Source of the DNA: Gemmatimonadota bacterium
GTDB lineage: Bacteria > Gemmatimonadota > Gemmatimonadetes > Gemmatimonadales > GWC2-71-9
Direction: 5' to 3'
Assembly (NCBI GenBank): GCA_003222135.1
Contig: QHUM01000050.1
Span: 1 to 64,000, forward strand
DNA length: 64,000 nucleotides
In this document: positions 7,867-17,400 of the stretch, in pieces
Layout: each line of letters begins with the position of its first letter
Position numbering within the stretch: the first letter of the stretch is position 1
The notes under the pieces: generated by a model
Databases searched by the model: none
The model's input: only the letters and a program-made list of their open reading frames with translations
Told to the model about the DNA's origin: nothing
Translations under genes and position numbers: made by a program

Positions 7867-9207
7867 ATGCCCGGGCCTGTGTCGCAGTCGATCGGCGTGC
7901 GCCTCATCGCCCTCGTGCTGCTGGTGCTCGCGAACGCGTTCTTCGTCGCGGCCGAGTTCGCGCTCGTCGCCGCGCGGCGTACGCGCATCGATGCCTTGGT
8001 GCGGCGCGGCGACCGGAAGGCTAAGACCGTCCAGACGGCGCTGCAAGATCTCTACCGCCAGCTCTCGGCCGCGCAGCTCGGCATCACCGTCGCCTCGATC
8101 CTGCTCGGCTACGTGGCCGAGGATACGGTGGCGCACCTGTTCCGCGACTGGTTCGCTTCGCTCCCCCCGGTCTTGAATTTCCTCACCCGGGGGGGCGTGG
8201 CGTCCGTGGTGGCGGTGACGCTCATTTCGTTCCTGCACGTCGTGTTCGGCGAGCAGGCACCCAAGGCTTGGGCCATCACGTACCCCGAGGCGACGAGCCG
8301 CTGGATCGCGGCCCCGTTGATCGTATTCTCCTGGATCACGCGGCCGTTCACCGATCTCCTCAACTGGAGCGCCGGGCGCATCGTGCGCCTGCTGGGGATC
8401 CGCAGCACGACCGCCGAGCTCGAGCGCATCCACTCCCCCGAGGAGATCCGCATGCTCGTCGAGCAAAGCCGCAAGACCGGGCGCCTCGCGGCAGACGACG
8501 CGCGTCTCCTCGAAGGCGTGTTCGAGTTCAGCGAGAAGACGGCGCGCGAGGTCATGACGCCCCGCACCGACATCGTGGCGCTGCCGATCGACCTCTCGCT
8601 CGAGGAGGCCGCGGATCAGGTCGCCGTCGCCGGCCGCTCCCGCTACCCCGTGTATCGCGAGACCCTCGACGACGTCGTCGGCCTCGTGCACGCGAAGGAC
8701 ATTCTCGCCGGACTCCGCTCGGCCAAGGGCGGCTCGCTCCGCACCGTGCTGCGACCGGCCGTGTTCGTACCCGGGACCCGAGAGGTGGAGGACGTGCTCG
8801 CGGACATGAAGCGCCAGAAGATTCACCTCGCCATCGTGCTCGACGAGTTCGGCGGCACCGCCGGGCTCGTCACGATGGAGGATCTCCTGGAGGAGATCGT
8901 CGGCCAGATCTACGACGAGTACGATCGGCCCAGCGGGGAGACGTTCACCGTTCCGGGGGAGGGCGCGCCCGTCTTGTCCGGCGCCATGCCGTTGCGAGAC
9001 GTCAACCAGATCTACGGGCTCACCCTCGACGAGACGAGCTATACCACGATCGGCGGCTACCTCTTCGGGACGCTCGGCCGGCTCCCCAAGGTCGGCGACC
9101 GCGTGACCGTGCGGGGCGCGGCGTTCGAGATCGTGGAAATGGAAGGCCGCCGCGTCGGAGCCACGCGCCTGCTGCAGCAGGTCGCCGGTGAAGGGACGAC
9201 CCCATGA
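7867..9207 (+). CDS. CNNM/CorC/HlyC-type membrane protein with CBS pair
   Basis: A 446-residue membrane protein. The N-terminal DUF21 (CNNM) membrane domain spans roughly residues 1-190 and begins IALVLLVLANAFFVAAEFALV. It is followed by a CBS pair (about 200-325, VMTPRTDIVAL and VYRETLDDVVGLVHAKDIL) and the CorC_HlyC domain (about 340-440). Relatives take part in Mg2+/Co2+ transport or efflux, although many carry hemolysin-like names by history only. I chose ATG 7867 rather than GTG 7840, because the earlier start would overlap the hisD start and the -10 TATGTT lies 9 nt before 7867. It overlaps hisZ by ATGA, so it leads the hisZ-hisG operon. Confidence 0.88.
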   Translation: MPGPVSQSIGVRLIALVLLVLANAFFVAAEFALVAARRTRIDALVRRGDRKAKTVQTALQDLYRQLSAAQLGITVASILLGYVAEDTVAHLFRDWFASLPPVLNFLTRGGVASVVAVTLISFLHVVFGEQAPKAWAITYPEATSRWIAAPLIVFSWITRPFTDLLNWSAGRIVRLLGIRSTTAELERIHSPEEIRMLVEQSRKTGRLAADDARLLEGVFEFSEKTAREVMTPRTDIVALPIDLSLEEAADQVAVAGRSRYPVYRETLDDVVGLVHAKDILAGLRSAKGGSLRTVLRPAVFVPGTREVEDVLADMKRQKIHLAIVLDEFGGTAGLVTMEDLLEEIVGQIYDEYDRPSGETFTVPGEGAPVLSGAMPLRDVNQIYGLTLDETSYTTIGGYLFGTLGRLPKVGDRVTVRGAAFEIVEMEGRRVGATRLLQQVAGEGTTP

Positions 9208-10160
9208 CGCAGCGGTCCTCCATCGCCCCGATTCCGCCGGGCGCGCTCGACCTCGCCGGGGACGCCGTGCGGCGCCGCCGCGCCCTCCAGGGTCGCATGC
9301 TGGAGCGCCTCGAAGCGGCGGGGTTTCAGGAGATCATCCCGCCCACGTTCGAGTACGCCGAGGTCTTCGTGCGCGCCGGCGGCGGAGCCGCGGACGTCGC
9401 CGACCGGCTGATCCGCTTCCTCGACCTGGACGGGAAACTGCTGGCGCTGCGCTACGACTTCACCGCCAGCGTGGCGCGGCTCGCCGCGACCAAGCTCGCC
9501 GACTGGCCCACGCCGCTGCGCCTCTCGTACGCCGGCAAGGTGTTCCGCCAGGACCCCGAGCGGGAAGGTCGGCGGCGCGAGATACTCCAGGTGGGCGGCG
9601 AGCTGCTGGGCGAAGGCGGCGTGGCCGCCGACGTCGAGGTGCTGCGACTCGCCCTCGCCCTCGTGGGCTTGGCCGGGGTGGCGGAGTTCCAGGTCAACCT
9701 GGGTCACGTGGGGGCCCTCGCCCCGGCGCTCGCGGCACTCCCCCCCGACGAGCGGGCCGCGGTGCGGCGCCTGATCGACCGGAAGGACGCGGCCGGACTC
9801 GCGGCCGCGGCGCCCGGCGCGTTGACCGAATTGCCGTTCATCATCGGCCGGCGCGAAGCACTCGATCGGGCCGCCCGGGTGCTGGCGACCGCGCCGGCAC
9901 CGAACGACGCCATCGCGCGGCTCAACGCGATCGACGCCGCCTTGTCCGAAAGCGAGCGACGTCATGTCGTGTACGATTTCGGGGAGGTGCGCGGGCTCGA
10001 TTATTACACGGGCATTCACTTTGAGATCTTCGTCGCCGGCGCGGGCACAGCGGTCGGCGCGGGCGGCCGCTACGACGACCTGATCGGCCGCTTCGGGCGC
10101 CCCCTTCCCGCGGTGGGGCTCGCCCTCGATCTCGACGCCCTGGCGACGGCGGCGCCGTGA
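9204..10160 (+). CDS. hisZ: ATP phosphoribosyltransferase regulatory subunit
   Basis: A 318-residue HisZ, a catalytically dead relative of histidyl-tRNA synthetase that is needed for activity and histidine feedback of the short HisG. The class II synthetase core is visible: PPTFEYAEVFVRAGG, LALRYDFTASVARL, LRLSYAGKVFRQ, and near the end GLDYYTGIHFEIF followed by GGRYDDLIGRFG. The anticodon-binding domain of true HisRS is missing, which separates HisZ from HisS. It starts at ATG overlapping the previous stop (ATGA) and ends in a GTGA overlap with hisG. Confidence 0.93.
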   Translation: MTQRSSIAPIPPGALDLAGDAVRRRRALQGRMLERLEAAGFQEIIPPTFEYAEVFVRAGGGAADVADRLIRFLDLDGKLLALRYDFTASVARLAATKLADWPTPLRLSYAGKVFRQDPEREGRRREILQVGGELLGEGGVAADVEVLRLALALVGLAGVAEFQVNLGHVGALAPALAALPPDERAAVRRLIDRKDAAGLAAAAPGALTELPFIIGRREALDRAARVLATAPAPNDAIARLNAIDAALSESERRHVVYDFGEVRGLDYYTGIHFEIFVAGAGTAVGAGGRYDDLIGRFGRPLPAVGLALDLDALATAAP

Positions 10161-10813
10161 CGGCCCGGACCGTCCTCAAGCTGGCGCTCCCCAAGGGGCG
10201 CCTCCTCGAGCCGTCGCTGGCCTTGCTCCGGAGCATCGGCGCGCTCGTGTCCGAGCCCGCCACCACGCGAAAGCTGCTCGTGCCGTCGTCGGACGGCACG
10301 CTGTCGGTCCTGTTCGTGAAGCCCGCCGACGTTCCGGTGTATGTGGAGTCGGGCGCGGCGGACGTGGGGATCACCGGCACCGACGTCCTGCGCGAGACCG
10401 AGGCGGACGTGCTCGAGCCGCTGGCGCTCGGCTTCGGCCGCTGTCGCATGGTCGTGGCGAGCCCCACCCCCATCCCGTACCCGGCGCTCCCCGGCGGCGT
10501 GACGCCCCGCGTCGCCACCAAGTACCCGCGCCTCACGCGGGCCTTCTTCGCGGAGACGGGCCTGGGCGTGGAGGTCATCACCGTGAGCGGCAGCGTCGAA
10601 GTGGCGCCGCTGCTGGGGCTGTCGCACTGGATCGTGGACCTGGTCGACACCGGGCGCACGTTGCGGGACAACGGCCTGGTCGAGCGCGCGGCGATCTTGG
10701 ACGTCGGCGCCGTCGTGGTGGTGAATCGGGCCAGCCAGAAGTTGCGGCTCGAGGAGCATCAGCAGCTTCTGAAGGCACTACACGACGCTACGACATTACG
10801 ACGTAGCGTTTGA
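10157..10813 (+). CDS. hisG: ATP phosphoribosyltransferase, short form
   Basis: A 218-residue short-form HisG, catalysing the first committed step of histidine synthesis (ATP + PRPP). Recognisable are LKLALPKGRLLEPSL, the substrate-binding segment ESGAADVGITGTDVL, and the PRPP loop LIVDLVDTGRTLRDNGL-like region (here WIVDLVDTGRTLRDNGL). It lacks the C-terminal regulatory domain of long HisG, fitting the hisZ gene just upstream. The start is GTG in a GTGA overlap. Its last 18 bases overlap the convergent pdxA gene. Confidence 0.95.
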   Translation: MTARTVLKLALPKGRLLEPSLALLRSIGALVSEPATTRKLLVPSSDGTLSVLFVKPADVPVYVESGAADVGITGTDVLRETEADVLEPLALGFGRCRMVVASPTPIPYPALPGGVTPRVATKYPRLTRAFFAETGLGVEVITVSGSVEVAPLLGLSHWIVDLVDTGRTLRDNGLVERAAILDVGAVVVVNRASQKLRLEEHQQLLKALHDATTLRRSV

Positions 10814-11704
10814 ACGTGGTACAACGGTTCTGCGGGCCAGCTCGACCGCCAGCTCGAGCGCCGCCCTCATGGAACTGGGATCCGCCACGTCCTTCCCTGC
10901 GATATCGAACGCGGTGCCATGATCCGGCGCCGTCCGGGGAAACGGCAGTCCCAGCGTGATATTTACGCCCTTGCCGAAGCCCGCCACTTTCACGGCCGTC
11001 ATCCCGACGTCGTGATACGGCGTGAGGACCGCGTCGAACTCTCCCCGCAGCGCGCGCACGAAGACCGTGTCGGCAGGGAGCGGCCCGGCCGCGCCCAGCG
11101 TCTCGGCCGCCGGGCGCAGCACACGATCGTCCTCGTCGCCGAACAGCCCTGATTCGCCGGCGTGCGGGTTGAGCGCGCACACCGCGAGCCGCGGGCGGGC
11201 GATCCCCCACCAGTCCCGCAGCGCCGCTTCCGTGATGCGGCCGGTGCGCACCACGCGCTCCGTCGTCACGCTGTGCGGCACCTCCCGCAGCGGCAGGTGC
11301 GTGGTGACGAGGACGACGCGGAGCCGGCCGGCGGCGAGCATCATCGCGACCTCGCGGTCGCCCGCCAGGTGCGCCAGCATCTCGGTGAGGCCAGGGTAGC
11401 GGAATCCGGCAAGATAAAGGGCGTGCTTGTGCACCGGCCCGGTGACGATCGCGTCCACCGTCCCCGCCAGGGCCAGCTCGACGGCGCGTTCCACGGCCCG
11501 CGCCGCGAGACGACCCGCGTCTTCGGAGGGCAGGGCACGCGGAGCGGTATGATCCAGCGCCCCGGAGGGTTCCGCTGCCCGCTCCTCGTTCCCGAGTAGA
11601 GTGATATCCGCGTCGAGCGCCCCGAGCGCGAGCGCTTTCGCCACTACCTCCGGCCCGATCCCGCGCGGGTCGCCGAGGGTGACGGCGAGACGCGGACGGG
11701 CCAC
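10796..11704 (-). CDS. pdxA: 4-hydroxythreonine-4-phosphate dehydrogenase
   Basis: A 302-residue PdxA, which oxidises 4-phosphohydroxy-threonine in the DXP-dependent pyridoxal phosphate pathway. Visible features are the N-terminal VTLGDPRGIGPEV, TGPVHKHAL, the metal-site regions VTTHLPLREV and NPHAGESGLFGDED, the segment LTPYHDVGM, and DHGTAFDIAGK. It is slightly shorter than the usual 320-330 residues, with a trimmed region near residue 40. The start is GTG at 11704, 4 bp after the stop of the SurA-like gene, so it is the last gene of the mfd-PPIase operon. Its 3' end overlaps hisG by 18 bp tail to tail. Confidence 0.93.
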   Translation of the reverse strand: MARPRLAVTLGDPRGIGPEVVAKALALGALDADITLLGNEERAAEPSGALDHTAPRALPSEDAGRLAARAVERAVELALAGTVDAIVTGPVHKHALYLAGFRYPGLTEMLAHLAGDREVAMMLAAGRLRVVLVTTHLPLREVPHSVTTERVVRTGRITEAALRDWWGIARPRLAVCALNPHAGESGLFGDEDDRVLRPAAETLGAAGPLPADTVFVRALRGEFDAVLTPYHDVGMTAVKVAGFGKGVNITLGLPFPRTAPDHGTAFDIAGKDVADPSSMRAALELAVELARRTVVPRSNATS

Positions 11705-11708
11705 GCGG

Positions 11709-13025
11709 TCAGGGGCGGATGTCGACGTACGTCGTGCGGCGCAGGACCTCGAGGTAGTGCTGTACCGCGAGCTGCTGGCCCATGTTCTCGCGGATACGGT
11801 CCTTCACGTCGGCGAAGGTCAGCTCACCCTCGGGCAGGCGCTTCATGAGCTCGAAGACCACGAGCTTGGGCCGCCGCGAATCCGCGCCCACCGCGAACAC
11901 CGGCTTCAGTCCGGGTACGGTATCGCTGCCGATCGCGCGCTCGTAGTCCGGCGGCAGCTGCGACACGGGCAGCTCGGGCACGACCTTCCCCTCCTCGGGA
12001 TCACCGTAGCGGCGCGCCAGCGTGTCGAACGGCGCGCCCGCGCGCAGCGCGTCGTGCACCGAATCGGCCAAGCGGTGCGCCAGCGCGACCTGCGCGGCCG
12101 AGATATCGGGCGTGATCAGCACGTGGCGCGCCAGCACTTCGGCGGGCTGGACGCGCTCCACCTGGATGATGTGATAGCCGAATTCGGTCGCGACCGGATC
12201 GGAGATCTCGCCCGGCCGGAGCCGGAACGCCACGTCCTCGAACTGCTTGACCGTCGGGCCGCGGCGGAACCATCCCAGCTCGCCCCCCTGCTCCCGCGAC
12301 GTGCTGTCGGCGGAGTACTTCTTGGCCACGTCCGCGAAGTTGGCGCCGTGGCGCAGCACCACGACGAGCGACTCCGCGAGCTGGCGGGCTCGCGCCTGTG
12401 CCGCAGAATCAGCCTGCGCCGTGATGACGATTTGCCGAAACGAGATCGCGGCAGGCCGCTTCGGCTGCTGGGCGCGGTTCTCTTCCCAGAACTGCCGCAT
12501 CTGCGCGTCGGTGGGGGGAATCGGCCGCAGCTTCCCTTTCTGGCGCAGCTGGTCGAGGAGACGCTGCTGCAGGATCGAGCGGCGCTGCTGGTCGGCCAGC
12601 CAGCGGCGCCATTCCTCCTCCGACAGGAATTGGGCGGCGCGCAGCTGTGCCTGAAACTCGGGTGTCGAGCTGAACTGCTTCCGCACGTTTTGCACGGTTT
12701 GCTCGACCTGCTCCTGCACCTCCTGATCGGTGACCTTGATGGTGGTGTCCCGCTCCGCCTGCTGGACCAACAGCTCCTCGTCCACCATCTGCCGCAGGAC
12801 CTGGCGCCGCGCCGCGTCCCGCCCTGCCGAGTCGGTCGCGATCTTCAGCCCCTGGGCCTGGGCGAGCACCAGCTGCTCCTCGACGTGGGACGCGAGGATC
12901 GACTTCGACCCCACGATCGCGAGGATGCGGTCGACGGGGCGCGCCGAGGCAAGCTCTCCCTGGCCTGCGACCGGCCGGGCGGCGGCGAGGCCGAGCGCGA
13001 GCACCGGGATGGCGAGGGTGCGCAT
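11709..13025 (-). CDS. SurA-like periplasmic peptidyl-prolyl isomerase/chaperone
   Basis: A 438-residue exported protein with signal peptide MRTLAIPVLALGLAAARPVAGQ. A SurA-type N-terminal chaperone domain follows (VDRILAIVGSKSILASHVEEQ, then QVLRQMVDEELLVQQAE). Next comes a parvulin domain around residues 190-285 (ISFRQIVI, FADVAKKYSAD, GGELGWF, FGYHIIQVE). A second, weaker parvulin-like segment runs to the C-terminus. The family guides outer-membrane protein folding. The gene starts 1 bp after the stop of a second PPIase gene, so the pair is co-translated. It may be the SurA of this organism, but orthology is inferred from domain order only. Confidence 0.88.
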   Translation of the reverse strand: MRTLAIPVLALGLAAARPVAGQGELASARPVDRILAIVGSKSILASHVEEQLVLAQAQGLKIATDSAGRDAARRQVLRQMVDEELLVQQAERDTTIKVTDQEVQEQVEQTVQNVRKQFSSTPEFQAQLRAAQFLSEEEWRRWLADQQRRSILQQRLLDQLRQKGKLRPIPPTDAQMRQFWEENRAQQPKRPAAISFRQIVITAQADSAAQARARQLAESLVVVLRHGANFADVAKKYSADSTSREQGGELGWFRRGPTVKQFEDVAFRLRPGEISDPVATEFGYHIIQVERVQPAEVLARHVLITPDISAAQVALAHRLADSVHDALRAGAPFDTLARRYGDPEEGKVVPELPVSQLPPDYERAIGSDTVPGLKPVFAVGADSRRPKLVVFELMKRLPEGELTFADVKDRIRENMGQQLAVQHYLEVLRRTTYVDIRP

Positions 13026-13026
13026 G

Positions 13027-14484
13027 TCAGCGCGACGCCTTCTGCTTCGCGGTGTCGAGCGCCGGAGCGGGTGCCGGGCCCGGCGCGGGCTTGAGCCCGG
13101 GCCCGGCCCGACGCCCGCCCGAATCGACCTGCGCCCGGATCGCTTGGGCGCGCTCCAGTGCCTGAGCCAGCCCCGCCGCGCTCACCGACCACCCCTGGCC
13201 CGGACGCAGGGCCAAGGCGAGGAACGGCGGCACTGGAAAGAACTGCGCCGTCTCCTGCACGAGCACCCGATCCAGGTAGTCGTTCACGTGTCGCATCGCG
13301 AGCGCGTGGCGCGTCGGTTCGGTCGCCGCCGAATCCTTGAGTACCCGGGGCGACAGCGCGAGCTGGTTCTCGAGAATCGTGAGCACGGAGTCGTGCTGCG
13401 TCTTGAGCCCCCGCCAGTCCTCGGGCGTGAGCGGTACGCCGGCCGAGTCCACCTCCCGCAGCAACAGCTCCCGCTGCGCCAACTGCCGGACGAACTCGCC
13501 GAGTTGGGCGTCGCTCGCCATGGCGACGTTCAGATCGCGCGGGTCGAGCGCGTAGAGCCAGCGGGCCAGGTCGCGCACGCGGAAGGCGCCTCCGCGGTAG
13601 CTGGCGAGCTGCCGATCGTCGTCGACCGCCGGGGTCACGTCCTGGATCGCCTGGCGCACCAGCGCCGCCGCTCCACCCCGCACTTTCAGGTCACGCCGCA
13701 CAGCGACGCTGTCGATGTAGACCGAATCGAAATGCACCGTCGCCGTAGTCTCGAGCTCTGTGCGGAAGGAGTCGCGCACCTCCTCGAGCGGCGGGCGCCG
13801 GATGATGTGGAACCCGAACGGCGACCGGACCAGCCCACTCATCGCCCCCGGGGCGAGACGCCACGCGACGCTGTCGAATGCCGGGACGAACCGACCCCGC
13901 CCCACGGCACCGAGGTAACCGCCCCGGGACTTGGACCCCGGATCCTCGGAGGAGCGCTGGGCGATCTGGCTGAAATTGCTGCCGTGCCGTGCCTCCACCT
14001 GTCGGAGCAGCGCTTCCGCCCGCTGCTTCTTGTCCAGCTCGACCTTCGGGGCGGCGCTCGGGGGGACGCTCACGAGGATGTGCTGGAACAGCCGGACGGT
14101 GCCGGCCCGGTACGCGGAGTCCGTCTGATCCGGGCTGAGCTTCACGCGGGCGGCGATCAACTGGTCGTGGTAATGCTGCCACCGGAGTTGGGCGACGTTC
14201 GGCCAGTTGGCCTGCAGCACGAGGGCGGAGTCAGTCATGTCTCGGCCGCGGGCGAGCTCCTGGGCGAACACCGCGTAGTCGAGGTAGACCGCCGTGAGAC
14301 CGCTGAGCGCCTGCGGCCGGAGCGGCACTTTCTTGGCCCGCCCGGCCAGCTCCGCGAGGCGCACCACGGTCAAAGTCTGCCCCGCAGCGCTCCCCGCCAC
14401 TTCGGGATGCGCCGAGAACGCATCCCGCAGGGCGTTACACCCAGCGAGCGCGAGGACCGCTAATACCAGACCCGACCGTCGCAT
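13027..14484 (-). CDS. Peptidyl-prolyl isomerase lipoprotein (PpiC/parvulin type)
   Basis: A 485-residue lipoprotein: a short signal peptide ends in the lipobox LAGC with Cys16. A single parvulin domain is centred near residues 130-230 (FQHILVSVPPS, FSQIAQRSSEDPGSKSRGGYLGAVGRG, FGFHIIRRP). The long helical C-terminal half has no clear match and ends in an Ala/Pro-rich tail. It is likely a membrane-anchored folding factor working with the SurA-like protein encoded immediately after it (1-bp gap). ATG 14484 lies 9 bp after the mfd stop. The pairing of an anchored and a soluble parvulin suggests one folding pathway with divided work. Confidence 0.85.
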   Translation of the reverse strand: MRRSGLVLAVLALAGCNALRDAFSAHPEVAGSAAGQTLTVVRLAELAGRAKKVPLRPQALSGLTAVYLDYAVFAQELARGRDMTDSALVLQANWPNVAQLRWQHYHDQLIAARVKLSPDQTDSAYRAGTVRLFQHILVSVPPSAAPKVELDKKQRAEALLRQVEARHGSNFSQIAQRSSEDPGSKSRGGYLGAVGRGRFVPAFDSVAWRLAPGAMSGLVRSPFGFHIIRRPPLEEVRDSFRTELETTATVHFDSVYIDSVAVRRDLKVRGGAAALVRQAIQDVTPAVDDDRQLASYRGGAFRVRDLARWLYALDPRDLNVAMASDAQLGEFVRQLAQRELLLREVDSAGVPLTPEDWRGLKTQHDSVLTILENQLALSPRVLKDSAATEPTRHALAMRHVNDYLDRVLVQETAQFFPVPPFLALALRPGQGWSVSAAGLAQALERAQAIRAQVDSGGRRAGPGLKPAPGPAPAPALDTAKQKASR

Positions 14485-14493
14485 CCTCTCTCC

Positions 14494-17400
14494 TTAATCG
14501 GGAGGGTTCTGCAGAACCGCCGTGAGGGCCCGCACGAGACCGGGGCCGATGGCTTCGCCGCCAAGCCGGCGCAGCCGCAGCGAGAGCGGCACGGGACGCC
14601 GCACCTCCGCCTCGAACTGCACCGCGTCGAGCGCCGCCGTCAGCCCGGCGAGGCGCGGGTGCGCGTCCCGCCGAAACGTGAGCCGCGCCTCGTCGCCCTT
14701 CACGAGAACCATCTCCAGTCCGGCCTGGGCGCCGAGCGCGCGCAACTCGGACACGAGAAGCAGCCGCTGCGCCGGGTCCGGGAGAGGGCCAAAGCGATCG
14801 CGCAGCTCCTCGCGTACTGCTTGAATGTCGCACGGCCGCTCAGCCCGCGCCAGCCGCCGGTACAGATCGAGCTTCGCGGCCGCATCGGCGACATAATCAT
14901 CCGGCAGGTGCGCCGGCCGATCGAGCACCACCTCCGGCGGCATGCCCTTCCCCGTTCCCCCGCCATCCCCCTTCAGCGCGTCGACGGTCTCCTGCAGCCA
15001 TCGCAGGTACATGTCGAACCCCACGGCCTGCGCATGACCCGATTGCTCGCCACCGAGCAGGTTGCCGGCGCCGCGCAGCTCGAGATCGCGCAGGGCGATG
15101 CGATAGCCGGTGCCCAGTTCGGTATGATGCTCCAGCACCCGCAGCCGCTCTTCCGCGTCCGCGTCGACGAGATCGGGCGCGAGCAGATAACAGTAGGCGC
15201 GGCGATGGCTGCGTCCTACCCTGCCCCGCAGCTGGTACAGCTGCGCCAGCCCGAACTGATCAGCGCGGTTCACGATCATCGTGTTCGCGTTGGGGACGTC
15301 GAGGCCCGACTCAACGATCATCGTGGAGACGAGAACGTCCACTTCGGCACGCACGAAGCGCGCCATCACGTCGTCCAGCTCGGTCTCCTTGAGGCGGCCA
15401 TGCGCCACCGCGATGCGGGCGCGCGGCGGCGCGAGCGCGCGCACGCGCGCGGCGATCGTGTCGATCGTCTCGATGCGGTTGTGCACGAAATACACCTGCC
15501 CGGCTCGGTCGAGCTCCCGCGCCAACGCCTCCTCGATCAGCGCGTCGTCCCACGGCTCGATGAACGTCAGAACCGGCGAGCGGTCCTTGGGCGGGGTCTC
15601 GAGCAGCGTGAGGTCGCGCAGTCCCGCGAGCGAGAGGTGCAGGGTGCGGGGGATCGGCGTCGCCGTGAGGGTCAGCACGTCCACCGCGAGCTTCAGCGCC
15701 TTCAGCCGCTCCTTGTGTCGCACTCCGAAGCGGTGCTCCTCGTCCACGATCAGCAGCCCCAGGTCGTGAAACCGGACGTCGCGCGACAGCAGCCGGTGCG
15801 TGCCGATCACCAAGTCTACATCCCCCCGCTCCAGCCCCTGAACCACGCGCCGCGTGTCGCTCGGGTTGCGGAAACGGGAGAGCACCTCGATGCGCACCGG
15901 ATAGTCGGCGAGCCGCTCGCGAAACGTACGTCCATGCTGCTCGGCGAGGATCGTGGTCGGTGCGAGCACCGCCACCTGCTTCCCCGCCTGCACCGCCTTG
16001 AAGGCCGCGCGCAGCGCGACCTCGGTCTTGCCGTATCCCACGTCGCCGACCAGCAGCCGGTCCATCGGGCGGGCGCGCTCCATGTCACGTTTCACCTCCT
16101 CCGAGGCGCGGCGCTGGTCGGGAGTGTCCTCGTACAGGAAGGCCGACTCGAGCTCGCGCTGCCACGCGGTGTCGGGCGGGAAGGCGAATCCGGTCGCGAG
16201 CTGGCGGCGCGCGTACAGGTCGAGCAGCTCGGCCGCCATGTGGCGGATGGCGGCGCGGGTCTTATCCCGCTGACGCTGCCACGTCGTGGCGCCGAGGCGG
16301 TGCAGCTTCGGCGGGGGGGCATCGCCGTTTCCCGCGGCGCGATACGGCTCCAGTTGATCCAGCCGGTACAGCGGGACGTTGAGCCGGTCACCCCCCTCGT
16401 ATTCCACGACCGCCACTTCGAGCGTCCCGCCCTCCGCGCCCACCGCGATGGTCTGGATGCCGCGGTACACCCCAATCCCGTGCTCGAGATGTACGACGTA
16501 GTCTCCCGGCTGCAGCGCGCGGGCCGCGGCGGTGGGAGACGCTTCGCGGTAGCGCCGCGGCCGCCGCAAGCGGCGCGCGCGGCGGAAGATCTCGTGGTCG
16601 GTCAGCACTCTCAGCGACGGCAGCACGAAACCACCGTCGAGCGCTCCGATCGCAAGCGTCGCGACCTCGGCGCCGAGCAGCTCCTCCAGCCGCTCGAGCT
16701 GGCCGTCGTTATCGCACAAAATCACCGTCGGGGGACCGGCCACGACGAGGCGCCGCAACCGTTTGATGTCGCGGTCCACGGGCTCCGGTGGCGCGAGCGG
16801 GAAGCGCGTCGCCTCGCCGGGTCCGTCGAGTGCGATGCGCGAAAATGCCCCCAGCGCGCGGCGCCACTGCTCGGGAGCGAGGAAGATCTCCGCCCGCGCA
16901 GGCGGCTCCTCGCCCAGCCGCCGGGCGATCTCGAGATGATGCTCCGCCTCCGCCCACGCTCGATCGACTTCCTGCTCCAGCGCGGACTCCTGGGCCAACA
17001 CGAGCAATGCATCAGTGGGGAGGAGCTCGAGCACGCACTGCCGTCGTAGGGGCGCAGCATGGTGCGCCCCTACGGTGCCGGTGAGCTCCTCCGACCTCGC
17101 CGGCAAGATCGTCACCCGCTCGATCAGCTCCCCCCTTTCCCCTCCCGAGCGTTGCGAGTCGAGATCGAACGGACGCAGCGACACGATGTCGTCGCCCGAC
17201 CACTCGACCCGGGTCGGCGCCGCCATCCCAAAGCCGTACACGTCGAGGATCCCGCCCCGCACGCTGAATTGCGCGACCTCGGTGACCGTCGGCACGCGGG
17301 CGTAACCCATCGCGCTGAGGCGGTTCACGACGTCAGTGAGACCCCCGACCCCCTGACCCCGGGCCCCGAGGCCCGCTTCCAACACCAGCCGCATTGCGTC

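Noticed and set aside
11601..14463. Two long plus-strand frames (about 500 and 580 codons)
   Set aside because: Antisense shadows of the two peptidyl-prolyl isomerase genes, which have signal peptides and parvulin motifs on the minus strand.
14659..17049. Open frame of 796 codons on the plus strand
   Set aside because: Lies wholly antisense to mfd; the composition is Arg/Leu/His-rich as expected of a GC-rich shadow frame, and no domain is recognisable.
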